Counted from the first letter of the stretch, positions 1-10,184 are shown. The stretch is 64,000 bases of DNA from Erwinia pyri (GCF_030758455.1 NZ_CP132353.1:1798001-1862000), one strand, 5' to 3'. Numbers and translations are program-made. Notes: generated by a model not told the origin, from the letters alone.

Positions 1-264
1 TCCGGCGGCGAGCGTCAGCGTGTGGCGATCGCCCGCGCCCTGGTTAACAATCCCCGCCTGGTATTAGCCGATGAGCCGACAGGTAACCTGGATGCCCGCA
101 ATGCAGACGCCATTTTTGATCTGCTGGGGGAATTGAATGTGCGTCAGGGCACCGCATTCCTGGTGGTGACCCACGATCTGCAGCTGGCGAAGCGTCTCAA
201 CCGTCAGATGGAGATGCGTGACGGACAGCTTACTGGCGATGTGACGCTGGCAGGGATAGCGTAA
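1..264 (+). CDS. lolD: LolD, lipoprotein-releasing ABC transporter ATPase (C-terminal part)
   Basis: The reading frame is open from base 1, so only the last 87 residues are in the window. It begins at the ABC signature (SGGE) and continues through Walker B ([12 protein letters not shown]) and the switch histidine (VVTHD). LolD powers LolCDE, which extracts outer-membrane lipoproteins from the inner membrane and hands them to LolA. The stop codon shares a base with the lolE start (TAATG), as in the E. coli lolCDE operon, which fixes the identity more firmly than the ATPase motifs alone. The start and Walker A lie outside the window. Confidence 0.93.
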   Translation, partial: SGGERQRVAIARALVNNPRLVLADEPTGNLDARNADAIFDLLGELNVRQGTAFLVVTHDLQLAKRLNRQMEMRDGQLTGDVTLAGIA

Positions 265-1508
265 TGGCAGGCAATCTTTCCCTTCTTTTAGGCCTGCGCT
301 TCAGTCGTGGGCGCCGCCGCAGCGGCATGGTCTCGCTGATTTCGGTGATCTCAACCGTGGGTATTGCGCTGGGCGTGGCGGTGCTGATTGTGGGCCTGAG
401 CGCCATGAACGGTTTTGAGCGCGAACTGAATAACCGCATCCTTGCAGTGGTACCCCATGGGGAAATCGAGCCGGTTAATCAGCCTTTTACCGGCTGGCAG
501 GCACTGTTGCCGAAAGTGGAACAGGTGAAAGGCATTGCCGCTGCGGCGCCTTACATCAACTTTACCGGGCTGATTGAGAGCGGCGCGAAACTGCAGGCGA
601 TTCAGGTCAAAGGCGTAGACCCTAAGCAGGAAAGCAGGCTGAGCGCGCTGCCGGCTTACGTGCAAAACAATGCCTGGCAGAGCTTCAGCGCCGGCAAACA
701 GCAGATCATCCTGGGGAAAGGGGTGGCGGACAGCCTGAAGCTGAAGCAGGGCGACTGGCTGACTATCATGATCCCCAACAGCGATCCTGAGCATAAGCTG
801 CTGCAACCGAAACGCGTGCGGCTACAGGTGAGCGGCATCCTGGCATTGAGCGGCATGCTGGACCACAGTCTGGCGCTGGTTCCGCTGGGTGATGCGCAAA
901 ATTATCTGGCAATGGGTGACAACGTCACGGGCATTGCGCTGAAAATGAGCGATCCGTTTGCCGCGCAAAAACTGGTGCGTGATGCGGGCGAAGTGACCCA
1001 CTCTTATGTTTACATCCGCAGCTGGATCGGGACTTACGGCTATATGTACCGCGATATCCAGATGATCCGCGCCATCATGTATCTGGCGATGGTGCTGGTG
1101 ATTGGCGTAGCCTGCTTTAACATCGTCTCCACGCTGGTGATGGCGGTAAAAGACAAGAGCGGCGATATCGCCGTATTGCGTACGCTGGGGGCGAAAGATG
1201 GGCTGATCCGCGCTATCTTTGTCTGGTACGGCCTGATGGCCGGGCTGGTGGGCAGCGTCAGTGGCGTGGTGGTTGGCGTGCTGGCGGCGTTTAACCTTAC
1301 GCCGATTATTCGCGGAGTTGAAACCTTAACGGGCTATCATTTTCTCTCGGGCGATATCTACTTTATCGATTTTCTCCCCTCGGAAGTGCACTGGCTGGAC
1401 GTGGCCACTGTGCTTGTCACTTCGCTGGTGCTCAGCCTGATCGCCAGCTGGTATCCAGCCCGACGCGCCAGCCGAATCGACCCGGCTCGCGTCTTAAGCG
1501 GACAATAG
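264..1508 (+). CDS. lolE: LolE, lipoprotein-releasing system transmembrane subunit
   Basis: A 414-residue protein, the same length as E. coli LolE. It has the MacB/FtsX layout: one membrane segment near residues 25-48, a large periplasmic domain to about 265, then three more segments (about 268-292, 315-345, 377-397). The C-terminus ends with the typical [17 protein letters not shown]. It forms a heterodimer with LolC and couples LolD ATP hydrolysis to lipoprotein release. The start codon overlaps the lolD stop by one base, indicating translational coupling. lolC should lie just upstream of the window. Confidence 0.95.
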   Translation: MAGNLSLLLGLRFSRGRRRSGMVSLISVISTVGIALGVAVLIVGLSAMNGFERELNNRILAVVPHGEIEPVNQPFTGWQALLPKVEQVKGIAAAAPYINFTGLIESGAKLQAIQVKGVDPKQESRLSALPAYVQNNAWQSFSAGKQQIILGKGVADSLKLKQGDWLTIMIPNSDPEHKLLQPKRVRLQVSGILALSGMLDHSLALVPLGDAQNYLAMGDNVTGIALKMSDPFAAQKLVRDAGEVTHSYVYIRSWIGTYGYMYRDIQMIRAIMYLAMVLVIGVACFNIVSTLVMAVKDKSGDIAVLRTLGAKDGLIRAIFVWYGLMAGLVGSVSGVVVGVLAAFNLTPIIRGVETLTGYHFLSGDIYFIDFLPSEVHWLDVATVLVTSLVLSLIASWYPARRASRIDPARVLSGQ

Positions 1509-1512
1509 CATT

Positions 1513-2460
1513 ATGTATTACGGTTTCGACGTGGGCGGCAGCAAAATCGCGCTGGGCATCTACAATCTTCAGCGTCAGCAGGTCTGGAGCAAGCGGGTTG
1601 CCACGCCGAAGAACGACTATCCGGCGCTGCTGGATCTGCTGGTTTCGCTCACGGAAGAGGCCGATCTGTTTTGTGGCGAAAGAGGTAGCATTGGGCTTGG
1701 GGTGCCGGGCATTCCGGTACCGGATAATGGCACGCTCTTCTCTGCTAACCTCCCGGCAGCAACAGGCCGGACGTTAGGGGCCGACCTGACGGCCAGGACA
1801 GGTCGTCAGGTGCGCATCGATAACGACGCCAACTGTTTTGCCCTCTCCGAGGCCTGGGATGATGAATTCCAGGCTTATCCGGTGGTGATGGGACTAATCC
1901 TCGGTACCGGTGTCGGCGGTGGGCTGATTGTAGAGGGTAAGCCCATGACCGGGCGCAATTATGTGGTGGGCGAATTCGGCCACATGCGCCTGCCGATAGA
2001 TGCCCTCGATGTGCTGGGGCAGCAGACAGCACAGCCGCTTTGCGGCTGTGGTAAGAGAGGGTGCATAGATTCCTGGCTCTCTGGCCCCGGGTTCTCCCGT
2101 CTCTGGCAGCTGCATTATCAGCAGGCTCTCAGTGCACCCGAGATTATCACCCGCTATTATCAGGGGGATGCGCAAGCTGTCGCCCATACGGAGCGTTACC
2201 GGGAGCTGTTAGCGGTATGCCTGGGTAATTTGCTGACGCTGGCAGACCCTCACCTGGTCGTGCTCGGCGGTGGACTGTCCAATTTCGACGCGCTTTATGA
2301 AGGGTTGAGCGATCGGGTCAGCAAGTATCTGCTGCCGGTGGCTAAACCGCCAAGATTTGAAAAAGCGCGTCATGGAGACGCAGGCGGAATGCGCGGTGCC
2401 GCATTCCTGCACGTTAAGGAAGAGAGGAATTATGATGCGTACACCCCGTCGCCGACTTAG
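1513..2460 (+). CDS. nagK: NagK, N-acetyl-D-glucosamine kinase
   Basis: ROK-family sugar kinase that phosphorylates free GlcNAc, typically from murein recycling, to GlcNAc-6-phosphate. Visible are the N-terminal phosphate loop ([10 protein letters not shown]), the sugar-binding EFGHMR and the ROK zinc motif CGCGKRGC near residue 180. It starts 4 bases after lolE. At 315 residues it is about a dozen longer than E. coli NagK: after the conserved RGAAFLH the frame runs on through [14 protein letters not shown], so its 3' end overlaps the start of cobB by 29 bases. The overlap suggests coupled translation of the two. Confidence 0.95.
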   Translation: MYYGFDVGGSKIALGIYNLQRQQVWSKRVATPKNDYPALLDLLVSLTEEADLFCGERGSIGLGVPGIPVPDNGTLFSANLPAATGRTLGADLTARTGRQVRIDNDANCFALSEAWDDEFQAYPVVMGLILGTGVGGGLIVEGKPMTGRNYVVGEFGHMRLPIDALDVLGQQTAQPLCGCGKRGCIDSWLSGPGFSRLWQLHYQQALSAPEIITRYYQGDAQAVAHTERYRELLAVCLGNLLTLADPHLVVLGGGLSNFDALYEGLSDRVSKYLLPVAKPPRFEKARHGDAGGMRGAAFLHVKEERNYDAYTPSPT

Positions 2461-3268
2461 GCTGGCACGTTACAAAAAGACCCGACGTCAGGTGCATCAA
2501 CGTTTTCGTCAGCGTATTTTTGAGCGTGACCGAAATATAGAGATCGCCCAACACCCCTTGCCGCGTGTCGTGGTGCTGACCGGCGCGGGGATCTCCGCAG
2601 AATCGGGTATTCGCACCTTTCGCGCTGCGGATGGACTCTGGGAAGAGCATAAGGTTGAGGATGTCGCCACGCCTGAAGGGTTTGCGCGCGATCCGCAGAG
2701 AGTGCAGGCGTTTTACAATGCCCGCCGCCGACAGCTGCAGCAGCCCGATATTCACCCCAATGCCGCGCACGATGCGCTGGCCGAGCTGGAAGCGGTGCTT
2801 GGCGATCGTTTCCTGCTGGTAACGCAAAATATTGATAACCTGCATGAGCAGGCTGGTAACCGTCATGTGATCCATATGCATGGTGAGCTGCTGAAGGTTC
2901 GCTGCGCGACGAGCGGCCAGATCCTGCACTGGTCCGACGACGTGAAGCCGGACGACCGTTGTCACTGTTGCCAGTTCCCTTCAGTGCTGCGACCACATGT
3001 GGTCTGGTTTGGCGAGATGCCGCTGCAAATGGATGAGATCTATTCCGCGCTAAGCGAAGCGGACTATTTCATCTCAATCGGTACCTCCGGGCACGTTTAT
3101 CCGGCGGCAGGCTTTGTACATGAGGCGAAACTGCAGGGGGCGCATACCGTAGAGCTGAATCTTGAACCCAGCCAGGTTGGCAGTGAGTTCGAAGAGAAAG
3201 AGTACGGTTTAGCCAGCGAAGTGGTGCCGAAGTTTGTGCATAACCTGCTGGCGAAGATTGGCAGATAA
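2432..3268 (+). CDS. cobB: CobB, NAD-dependent protein deacylase (sirtuin), long form
   Basis: Sir2-family enzyme that removes acetyl and succinyl groups from lysines using NAD. Motifs in order: [14 protein letters not shown] (NAD binding), TQNIDNLH, the catalytic histidine in HMHGE, a CHCC zinc-module pair, and FGEMP. The frame is open upstream to 2357, but I chose ATG 2432: it follows GGAAGAGAGG and gives the arginine/lysine-rich amphipathic N-terminus ([15 protein letters not shown]) of the long E. coli CobB isoform. The length, 278 residues, matches E. coli (279). A hairpin follows the stop. Confidence 0.94.
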   Translation: MMRTPRRRLRLARYKKTRRQVHQRFRQRIFERDRNIEIAQHPLPRVVVLTGAGISAESGIRTFRAADGLWEEHKVEDVATPEGFARDPQRVQAFYNARRRQLQQPDIHPNAAHDALAELEAVLGDRFLLVTQNIDNLHEQAGNRHVIHMHGELLKVRCATSGQILHWSDDVKPDDRCHCCQFPSVLRPHVVWFGEMPLQMDEIYSALSEADYFISIGTSGHVYPAAGFVHEAKLQGAHTVELNLEPSQVGSEFEEKEYGLASEVVPKFVHNLLAKIGR

Positions 3269-3291
3269 GTTCAGCCTCTGTTTCTTTCAGG

Positions 3292-3322
3292 GCGGGGTAT
3301 CAGAAAAACCCCGCTACTTTTC
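3292..3322 (+). terminator. Probable terminator after cobB
   Basis: A perfect 7-bp stem GCGGGGT/ACCCCGC (3292-3298 with 3308-3314) with a 9-base loop, followed by the weakly T-rich TACTTTTCT. It ends the lolE-nagK-cobB transcription unit before the convergent transporter gene. The T-tract is imperfect, so efficiency is uncertain. Confidence 0.5.
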
Positions 3323-3450
3323 TGCTTAAAAAGTTCTCTCTGTATCTGAGCCGCCAACGTTCTGCCCGGGGCGCTGCTGTTGTGCTCAGGCCATGGGGCG
3401 TTCCCGGTATGCTCATGTGCCGCGTTCTGCCTGACGATTTCTCTCTCTGC

Positions 3451-4644
3451 TTAAGCCGGTTCACGCTGTCTCCTCTCTGGCAGAGAGAGGATCAGATACG
3501 CTATCGCGCCGCCGATCAGCCCCCAGAAAGCTGCCCCCACGCCCAGTAAACTCACGCCTGAAGCGGTGATCAGAAACGTTATCACCGCCGCCTCCCGCTG
3601 TTTCTCATCGGCTAACGCGCGCTGCAGGCTGCCTGCAATCGTGCCCAACAGTGCAAGTCCCGCTATGGTGTGGATCAGCGCGGACGGCAGGGCGCTGAAC
3701 AGCTGGCCGATTGCTCCGCCAAATATGCCCGCCAGCAGATAGAAAAAGCCTGCACAAGCCGCGCCCCAGTAACGTTTTTTCGGGTCCGGATGGACTTCAG
3801 GACCCATACATATCGCCGCAGTTATGGCGGCGATACAGACAGAAAAGCCGCCAAACGGAGAGAGCAGCAGCGAGACAAAACCTGTCCAGCTCATCAGTGG
3901 CGATACCGGTACCTGATAACCTGCTGCCTTTAATGTTGCTACGCCAGGCGCATTCTGCGAAGCCATTGTGACTACAAAAAACGGAATACCAATGCCCATC
4001 AGCGTTGAAAACGTAAAGTGCGGAGCGATAAATTGCGGCAGGGTAAAGCTGACCGGCTGCGGAGAAAAATGAATTTCTCCGCCCACTCCCGCCACCAGTA
4101 ACCCGGCTACCAGCGTCAGCACAATGGCGTAGCGGGGCAGCCAGCGCTTAGCCAGCAGATAAGCCAGACACATGCTGGCGGCCAGGGGGAAGTCGGATTG
4201 CAGCGCGCCAAAAGCATCCAGGCCAAACCGCAACAGGATCCCTGCCAGCATCGCGGCAGAGAGCGCCTGGGGAATGTAGTGCATCAGACGCGCAAACAGC
4301 CCGGTTACCCCGCAGAGGAATATCAAAGCAGAGGCGAAAATAAATACGCCAATGGCTTCGGCAATAGGCGTGCCCGGCAGGCTGGTTACCAGCAAAGCCG
4401 CGCCGGGGGTGGACCAGGCAGTGAGGATCGGCGCGCGATAGTAGAGCGACAGACTTAACGAGGTCAGCCCCATCGCTATGCCCAGCATGCTGAGCCAGCC
4501 GCCGGTTTGCAGTACAGAAGCGCCTGCCGCATGCGCCGCCTGAAAGATGATGGCGGCTGAGCTGGTATAGCCCACCAGTACCGCTACAAAGCCCGCCGTC
4601 ACGGCCGGGAAAGTAAGATGTCGGAAGGAGAACGGTGGGCGCAT
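3451..4644 (-). CDS. BenE/YdcO-family transporter
   Basis: A 397-residue, highly hydrophobic protein with about 11-12 membrane segments, of the BenE benzoate:H+ symporter family; E. coli YdcO has 391 residues. Substrate cannot be assigned: BenE of Acinetobacter takes benzoate, YdcO is uncharacterised. The frame is open upstream into the divergent regulator, but ATG 4644 has a good Shine-Dalgarno (AGGAG, 5 bases away) and gives the family-typical N-terminus MRPPFSFRHL. It diverges from a SutR-like regulator across two operator-like palindromes, the ydcN-ydcO arrangement of E. coli. That pair sits at another chromosomal place in E. coli. Confidence 0.88.
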   Translation of the reverse strand: MRPPFSFRHLTFPAVTAGFVAVLVGYTSSAAIIFQAAHAAGASVLQTGGWLSMLGIAMGLTSLSLSLYYRAPILTAWSTPGAALLVTSLPGTPIAEAIGVFIFASALIFLCGVTGLFARLMHYIPQALSAAMLAGILLRFGLDAFGALQSDFPLAASMCLAYLLAKRWLPRYAIVLTLVAGLLVAGVGGEIHFSPQPVSFTLPQFIAPHFTFSTLMGIGIPFFVVTMASQNAPGVATLKAAGYQVPVSPLMSWTGFVSLLLSPFGGFSVCIAAITAAICMGPEVHPDPKKRYWGAACAGFFYLLAGIFGGAIGQLFSALPSALIHTIAGLALLGTIAGSLQRALADEKQREAAVITFLITASGVSLLGVGAAFWGLIGGAIAYLILSLPERRQREPA

Positions 4645-4658
4645 AAGAGCTCCTGAGG

Positions 4659-4676
4659 TGTACGTTATAACGCACA
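4659..4676. promoter_or_regulatory. Operator-like palindrome 1, benE/sutR intergenic
   Basis: TGTACGTTATAACGCACA: a GTTATAAC core that is its own reverse complement, with TGT/ACA flanks. The same arrangement recurs 27 bp away, centre to centre. It lies between the two divergent start codons, so it is a natural binding site for the SutR-like regulator encoded next door. Binding is inference. Confidence 0.6.
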
Positions 4677-4685
4677 AGCTACCAC

Positions 4686-4703
4686 TGTGCGTTATAACAT
4701 ACA
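4686..4703. promoter_or_regulatory. Operator-like palindrome 2, benE/sutR intergenic
   Basis: TGTGCGTTATAACATACA, sharing the TGTRYGTTATAACRYACA pattern with the first copy. It is closer to the sutR start (4739) and probably serves in autoregulation. Confidence 0.6.
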
Positions 4704-4738
4704 AGTGGTAGACTGCTTTCAGGTTAAAGGAGAAAGCG

Positions 4739-5293
4739 ATGATCCCCGATATTGGTGCAGTGCTGAAGACGCAGCGAAGCTCCCGTGAATGGAGCCTGAC
4801 GCAGGCAGCAGAGAAAACGGGCGTAAGTAAAGCCATGCTGGGCCAGATAGAGCGCGGCGAGTCCAGCCCTACGGTCGCCACGCTGTGGAAAATTGCCACC
4901 GGCTTTAACGTGCCGTTTTCACTCTTTCTCTCTGATTCCGCTGCGCCCGCTACAGCTCAGGTACAGCGCAGCAGCGCCGCGCCGCCCTGGCAGCAGAATG
5001 CCACTATGCAGGTGACGCCGCTCTTTCCCTTTGATGCAGAGCTGGGCTTCGACATGCTGGAGATTGAACTGGCGGCGGGCGGGCGCAGTGACTCCTCTGC
5101 GCACGATTCAGGGGTGATCGAACATGTGTTGGTGATCTCAGGTTCACTGCTGCTGACGGTAAGAGAGGAGCAGCACAGGCTGCAGAGCGGAGAAGGGCTG
5201 CGGTTTCAGGCGGACTGCCCGCACAGCTATCGTAACGACACCGCAAAGCCGGTACGTTTCCAGAGCCTGATCCATTATCCCAAAAGCCGCTAA
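4739..5293 (+). CDS. SutR/YdcN-like XRE-cupin transcriptional regulator
   Basis: 184 residues. The N-terminus (about 10-65) is an XRE helix-turn-helix (SLTQAAEKTGVSKAMLGQIERGESSPTVATL read in two parts), and the C-terminus (about 110-180) is a cupin (EHVLVISGSLLLTV ... GEGLRFQADCPHSYRN). This two-domain build is that of E. coli SutR (YdcN), a regulator linked to sulfur utilisation genes. Start ATG follows AAAGGAG. It diverges from the BenE-type transporter, which it probably controls through the two palindromes between them; the cupin ligand is unknown. Confidence 0.85.
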   Translation: MIPDIGAVLKTQRSSREWSLTQAAEKTGVSKAMLGQIERGESSPTVATLWKIATGFNVPFSLFLSDSAAPATAQVQRSSAAPPWQQNATMQVTPLFPFDAELGFDMLEIELAAGGRSDSSAHDSGVIEHVLVISGSLLLTVREEQHRLQSGEGLRFQADCPHSYRNDTAKPVRFQSLIHYPKSR

Positions 5294-5406
5294 AGTTAAG
5301 CCATGCCGTCATCTCTGCCGGATAACACGTCACGGTAATGACCTGACGCAATATTTCAACCTGCCGGGTTTACCATACTGGGTATCCGGACTCAGAAGGA
5401 ACGCAG

Positions 5407-6639
5407 ATGAACAATTTACTCGATCGCTTCTTACGTTATGTCTCACTGGATACGCAGTCCAGGAGCCATGTTCGTCAGGTGCCCAGTACAGAAGGGCAAT
5501 GGCGACTGGCTCGGGAGTTACAGCAGGAGCTGCATACGCTGGGGCTGAGCGATATCACCCTCAGCGACCATGCTATTGTGATGGCAACGCTGCCCTCAAA
5601 CGTTGACTGGCCAGTACCCACCATCGGCTTTATCTCGCATATGGATACTTCGCCCGATTTCACCGCAAAAAACGTCAATCCGCAGATTGTGGAAAATTAC
5701 CGGGGCGGCGATATCGCGCTGGGCGCTGGCGAGGAGATTCTCTCGCCCGTGATGTTCCCTGTGCTGCACACCCTGACAGGCCATACGTTGATCACCACCG
5801 ATGGGAAAACGTTGCTGGGGGCGGATGATAAGGCGGGGATAGCGGAAATAATGACCGCTGTCGCGCAGCTGAAAGCGGACAACAGCCCCCATGGCGATAT
5901 TCGTATAGCCTTCACGCCTGATGAAGAGATAGGCAAAGGCACCAGCTGCTTTGACGTGGCAGCGTTCGGCGCAGAGTGGGCCTATACCGTGGATGGGGGG
6001 GGAATGGGGGAGTTCGAATATGAGAACTTTAACGCCGCATCCGCCACGGTGAAGATCACCGGAAACAACGTCCATCCCGGCACCGCGAAAGGGGTGATGG
6101 TTAACGCGCTGGATCTGGCGATGCGCTTTCATGCGGCGATGCCGGAGAATGAGGTGCCGGAAAAAACCGAGGGCTATGAAGGCTTCTACCATCTGCACAA
6201 CATCAAGGGCAGCGTGGACAAAGCCGAGCTGCACTACATTATCCGTGACTTTGACTTCGCCAGCTTTACCGCCAGAAAACGCCATCTGGAGGCGCTGGCC
6301 GCCGCGCACAGCGAAGGTTTGCAGCCGGGCTGCGCCATTGAAGTTCAAATTGAGGAGAGCTATCTCAATATGCGGGAGAAGGTGGAAGCGCAGCCGCACA
6401 TTGTTGAGCTTGCGTTGCAGGCCATGCGCGAATGCGATATCGAACCCGACGTGAAGCCGATTCGCGGCGGCACCGATGGCGCGGCCTTATCCTATATGGG
6501 GCTGCCTTGTCCGAACTTGTTTACCGGCGGCTATAACTATCATGGCAAGCATGAGTTCGCTTCCCTGAATAATATGGAAAAAGCGGTGACGGTCATCAGG
6601 CGCATTGCGACGCTGACCGCTGAAAAAGCCAGACGCTGA
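5407..6639 (+). CDS. pepT: PepT, peptidase T (tripeptide aminopeptidase)
   Basis: M20 zinc metallopeptidase that removes N-terminal residues from tripeptides in the cytosol. Metal-site motifs are present in order: [18 protein letters not shown], the DEEIG catalytic/metal glutamates, TVDGGGMGE, and GKHEF near the C-terminus. 410 residues against 408 in E. coli. It starts after AGAAGGAACGCAG and ends at a strong bidirectional terminator. In E. coli the potABCD operon lies divergently next to pepT; here the BenE/SutR pair takes that position. Confidence 0.96.
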   Translation: MNNLLDRFLRYVSLDTQSRSHVRQVPSTEGQWRLARELQQELHTLGLSDITLSDHAIVMATLPSNVDWPVPTIGFISHMDTSPDFTAKNVNPQIVENYRGGDIALGAGEEILSPVMFPVLHTLTGHTLITTDGKTLLGADDKAGIAEIMTAVAQLKADNSPHGDIRIAFTPDEEIGKGTSCFDVAAFGAEWAYTVDGGGMGEFEYENFNAASATVKITGNNVHPGTAKGVMVNALDLAMRFHAAMPENEVPEKTEGYEGFYHLHNIKGSVDKAELHYIIRDFDFASFTARKRHLEALAAAHSEGLQPGCAIEVQIEESYLNMREKVEAQPHIVELALQAMRECDIEPDVKPIRGGTDGAALSYMGLPCPNLFTGGYNYHGKHEFASLNNMEKAVTVIRRIATLTAEKARR

Positions 6640-6645
6640 TCGCAA

Positions 6646-6670
6646 AAAAGGCCGGATTAACCGGCCTTTT
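6646..6670. terminator. Bidirectional terminator between pepT and roxA
   Basis: A 10-bp perfect stem AAAAGGCCGG/CCGGCCTTTT (6646-6655 with 6661-6670) with a 5-base loop, A-rich on one side and T-rich on the other. It can terminate both convergent genes. Confidence 0.88.
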
Positions 6671-6705
6671 CACTTCTGCTGCGCCCTGAATTGCCGGGCA
6701 GAGCA

Positions 6706-7833
6706 CTACTCTTCGTCGCTGAAATACCAGTATCCGCAGTTCACCAGCGCGGCAAGCTGCGCCAGGAAGGAAGGATCGTCCAGCGCTTCCGCCAGATCGT
6801 CCGCTCCCAGGGTGTGCCGATTAGCCAGCGCCGTCAGGGCAGCATGATGTGGTGATTCCATCTGTTCGCCGTTCACAAACACCGCAGTGCCAATCGTCAG
6901 CACCCGCAAGCCACCCAGGCGGGTCAGCTTATCGCCCTGTTGCAGCGCATCATAGATCTCATCAGGCTGATAAGGCGGCTCCGGCGGTGCCACATCCAGC
7001 TCATGGCGTGACTGCGAGATAAACTCGCCAAACCACTGATTAAACTGCTCCGGCTGGTTGATCACCTCAATCATCATGGCGCGAATTTCTTCCAGCTCCT
7101 GCGGCAGGATCTCCGCCTTATGCTCGCGTGAAGGAACATCCGGGTCGCTGAAGCGGTGGCTGCCTAATTCACGGGCAATGGCGAAATCGGCAAAGCCGCT
7201 GATCAGCTCACGGCCGCTGGGGGCGCGGAAACCAACGGAGTAGTTGATGGCATTCTCCAGCGAATAGCCTTCATGCGGGAACCCTGGCGGAATATAGAGA
7301 ATATCGCCTGGCTCCATCTCTTCATCGATGATCGCCTCAAAAGGCTCAACCTGCAGCAGGTCCGGGTGCGGGCAGTGCTGTTTAATGGGCACTTTGTCAC
7401 CCACGCGCCAGCGGCGACGGCCGGTGCCCTGGATAATAAACACATCGTACTGATCCAGGTGTGGACCAACGCCGCCGCCAGGCACCGAGAAAGAGATCAT
7501 CAAATCATCGGTACGCCAGTCCGGCAGAAAGCTGAACGGGCGCATCAGCGCAGCAGAGGGCTCATGCCAGTGATCTACCGCCTGCACCAGCAGTGACCAG
7601 TTGTTTTCACCCAGGTGATCGTAGCTCTCGAACGGGCCGTGGCTGACCTGCCATTTCCCCTCCTGATGGCTGACCAGGCGGCTGTCGACTTCATTTTCCA
7701 TTGCCAGACCGGCGAGTTCATCGGGAGAAATGGGATCAACAAAATTTTTAAATCCGCGCTTAAGCACCACCGGACGTTTCTGCCAGTAGCGCTGAATAAA
7801 GTCGGGCCAGTCGAGGTCGAGCTGATAATCCAT
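6706..7833 (-). CDS. roxA: RoxA (YcfD), ribosomal protein uL16 arginine hydroxylase
   Basis: JmjC-domain 2-oxoglutarate/Fe(II) oxygenase that hydroxylates an arginine of ribosomal protein L16. The HxD iron motif is seen in GPHLDQYDVF near residue 128, with the distal histidine in PPGFPHEGYS; the C-terminal winged-helix region follows. 375 residues against 373 in E. coli. Position between pepT and phoQ matches E. coli exactly. Confidence 0.95.
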   Translation of the reverse strand: MDYQLDLDWPDFIQRYWQKRPVVLKRGFKNFVDPISPDELAGLAMENEVDSRLVSHQEGKWQVSHGPFESYDHLGENNWSLLVQAVDHWHEPSAALMRPFSFLPDWRTDDLMISFSVPGGGVGPHLDQYDVFIIQGTGRRRWRVGDKVPIKQHCPHPDLLQVEPFEAIIDEEMEPGDILYIPPGFPHEGYSLENAINYSVGFRAPSGRELISGFADFAIARELGSHRFSDPDVPSREHKAEILPQELEEIRAMMIEVINQPEQFNQWFGEFISQSRHELDVAPPEPPYQPDEIYDALQQGDKLTRLGGLRVLTIGTAVFVNGEQMESPHHAALTALANRHTLGADDLAEALDDPSFLAQLAALVNCGYWYFSDEE

Positions 7834-7924
7834 GATGAGATTTCCTGAGACGTAATTTCTTTAATTATAACAGTGCCGGGAGGTGTGAGGGTAATGCATT
7901 TGGCAGGGGAGTTTGCGCGCGGCA

Positions 7925-9385
7925 CTATTCGTCAGCGTGGATCCCCTCCTGATGTTTAAAGATCACCTCCATCCGCGCACCGCCCAGCGCGCTGGTGGTG
8001 GCGACAATGTCTCCGGCGTACTGCTCCAGGATATCCCTGGCGACCGCCAGCCCAAGCCCCTGGCCCGGCCGCAGCGTATCGGCTCGCTGACCACGAATGA
8101 AAATCAGGTCCCGTTTGCTGACCGGGATCCCTGGCCCATCATCTTCCACAATCAGATGCAGTTCATCATCGGTCTGGCGGGCGCTGATTTCCACAAACTC
8201 CAGACAATACTTGCAGGCATTGTCCAGCACGTTGCCCATCACTTCCATCAGGTCATTGTGCTCGCCAACAAAGGTCAGCTCAGGCGAGATATCCAGCGTC
8301 AGCACCACCCCTTTACGCTGATAAACCTTATTCAGCGCGGAACAGAGGCTGTCGAGCAGGGCAGGGACAGAGTGCAACTCTCGCTTCAGCACGCTGTGAT
8401 CGGAGCGCATGCTGGCGCGATGCAGATAATATCCGGTCTGCTGAGAGATCCGGCTGATTTGCTCCAGCATGATCGGCTCCGCCTGCTCAACAGAGAGGTT
8501 TTGCCCGCCTCTCAGCGAACGTAAAGTGGATTGCAGCACGGCCAGCGGCGTTTTCAGACTGTGGGTCAAATCGCTCAGCGTGGTGCGGTAGCGGGTATAG
8601 CGCTGGCGTTCGTTATCCAGCAGCAGGTTCAGGTTGCGCACCAGGCTTTGCAGCTCCTGCGGCGGATGTGGATCCAGCGTCTCGCGCGCGCCGCTCTCCA
8701 GCTCTCTGACCTGTCCCGCCAGCACGCCAATTGGCCGCAGGCTCCAGTGTGCAGCCAGCCACAGCAGCGGAATAACCAGCAGCAGGTTGACCAGCAGGAC
8801 ATAGCTGAACCAGGACCAGACCACGTCCGAATGCTGCAACTCCTGCGGAATAGTATCGACCACCACAATCGTCAGCGCGGGCAGAGTGGGCGTGGCATCA
8901 TAGCGATTCACCGCCACCGAGTGGGTAAAGGTATCGTTGTTGTCATCGTCGTAAGCGGTGAGTTTATTCTGCGCTTCCGGGTTGTTGCCCAGCGCCTGCC
9001 GACTGGTGCTGTTGGAGGTGTCGATTTCATAAAAATCGGAGCGCTTCAGCCATTCCCGTTTAATTTTATTACGGATTTCCGGCACGTCGCGTAGCTGCCA
9101 CAGCAGCTTGCCTTTTTCGTTATAGATATAAACCAGCGTGGGGAAATTCAGCGAGACGCGCTCAGGTTTGGCGATGGTTAAGGTATCGTTTTGCCATTGT
9201 GCCAGCGTAAAGAACAGGTTGCTTTCGCCCCGCATCACCCGGTAGGTATTTTTATCAAAGCTGACTACGTAGCCCACCACGGCGACCATGCCGTAGGAGA
9301 GCGACATAATCAGCACCACGGCGGCCGTAGCGAGTAAAAAGCGGGCGCGGAGTGAGAAGGGTGTTTTAGGGCGTAAGCCTGGCAT
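7925..9385 (-). CDS. phoQ: PhoQ, Mg2+/cationic-peptide sensor histidine kinase
   Basis: 486 residues, the E. coli length. Order: cytoplasmic start, TM1 about 15-40, periplasmic PAS-like sensor to about 190 containing the acidic patch [10 protein letters not shown] that bridges Mg2+ near the membrane, TM2 about 195-218, HAMP, the phosphoacceptor histidine in [13 protein letters not shown], then the ATPase with N-box (VLDNACKYC) and DDGPGIP. It senses low Mg2+, acid pH and antimicrobial peptides and phosphorylates PhoP. The gene follows phoP by 4 bases. Confidence 0.96.
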   Translation of the reverse strand: MPGLRPKTPFSLRARFLLATAAVVLIMSLSYGMVAVVGYVVSFDKNTYRVMRGESNLFFTLAQWQNDTLTIAKPERVSLNFPTLVYIYNEKGKLLWQLRDVPEIRNKIKREWLKRSDFYEIDTSNSTSRQALGNNPEAQNKLTAYDDDNNDTFTHSVAVNRYDATPTLPALTIVVVDTIPQELQHSDVVWSWFSYVLLVNLLLVIPLLWLAAHWSLRPIGVLAGQVRELESGARETLDPHPPQELQSLVRNLNLLLDNERQRYTRYRTTLSDLTHSLKTPLAVLQSTLRSLRGGQNLSVEQAEPIMLEQISRISQQTGYYLHRASMRSDHSVLKRELHSVPALLDSLCSALNKVYQRKGVVLTLDISPELTFVGEHNDLMEVMGNVLDNACKYCLEFVEISARQTDDELHLIVEDDGPGIPVSKRDLIFIRGQRADTLRPGQGLGLAVARDILEQYAGDIVATTSALGGARMEVIFKHQEGIHADE

Positions 9386-9389
9386 GGGA

Positions 9390-10058
9390 TTACAGGTCGA
9401 ACCTGTAGCCCTGACCGCGAACGGTGGTGATCACCTCCTGAGGATGCTCGGCCTGCATTTTTTTACGCAGGCGCCCCATCAGGACGTCAATGGTGTGGCT
9501 TTCCCGCAGTTCCGCATCCGGGTAGAGCTGCAGCATCAGGGAATCTTTGCTGACCACTTTGCCCGCGTTACGGATCAGCGTTTCAATGATGGTGTACTCA
9601 AATGCGGTCAGTTTGATCTGCTGCTCGTTGATGGTGAGTTCACGACGGGAAAGATCGACCTGGAACGGCGACAGAGAGATGATTTGCGAAGCCAGTCCGC
9701 TGTTGCGACGCATCAGCGCCTGCATACGTGCCACCACTTCTTCAATGTGAAACGGTTTGGTGACATAGTCATCTGCACCCGCTTCAAGCGCTTCTACCTT
9801 CGCCTGCCACCCTTCACGGGCAGTCAGCACCAGAATAGGTTGCTTGACATCCTGACCACGCCAGCGGCGGATCAGTGACATGCCATCTTCATCAGGCAGC
9901 CCTAAATCAACCAGCGTGATATCCGGTGTATGTTCGTTGAGAAAATAGTCTGCTTCTCTGGCATCTTCCGCCGCATCAACCTGATGCCCCATATCGCGTA
10001 GCTGCACAGCGAGATGATGGCGAAGCAGTTGATTATCTTCAACAACCAGTACACGCAT
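9390..10058 (-). CDS. phoP: PhoP, response regulator
   Basis: OmpR-family regulator of 222 residues: receiver with acidic pocket (VVEDNQ), phosphoacceptor aspartate in [10 protein letters not shown] and lysine in TKPFH, then the winged helix ending GQGYRFDL. Controls Mg2+ homeostasis, envelope modification and peptide resistance genes. It is the first gene of phoPQ and carries its own PhoP box upstream, so autoregulation is visible in the sequence. Confidence 0.97.
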   Translation of the reverse strand: MRVLVVEDNQLLRHHLAVQLRDMGHQVDAAEDAREADYFLNEHTPDITLVDLGLPDEDGMSLIRRWRGQDVKQPILVLTAREGWQAKVEALEAGADDYVTKPFHIEEVVARMQALMRRNSGLASQIISLSPFQVDLSRRELTINEQQIKLTAFEYTIIETLIRNAGKVVSKDSLMLQLYPDAELRESHTIDVLMGRLRKKMQAEHPQEVITTVRGQGYRFDL

Positions 10059-10116
10059 AATTTATCCTTTCTGTCTTTCAGAATCGTGGCGTTAAGTCTT
10101 TCAGAGGTTGAGTCAA

Positions 10117-10151
10117 AGTATAGGTGAAAGCAGGTAAACAGCAGGTTAACG
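10117..10151 (-). promoter_or_regulatory. PhoP-dependent phoP promoter (PhoP box and -10)
   Basis: Read on the minus strand: CGTTAA, 5 bases, TGTTTA, then exactly 12 bases, then TATACT. This matches the direct-repeat PhoP box ((G/T)GTTTA-N5-(G/T)GTTTA) and the canonical 12-bp distance from box to -10 of class II PhoP promoters. The -10 is at 10117-10122 and the box at 10135-10151, about 60-90 bases upstream of phoP. Confidence 0.8.
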
Positions 10152-10184
10152 CGAGCCGACTTCTGCCGGCCCGCAGGGCAGGAG

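Noticed and set aside
5596..6399. 267-codon minus-strand frame inside pepT
   Set aside because: Complete antisense shadow of a conserved gene, caused by codon bias.
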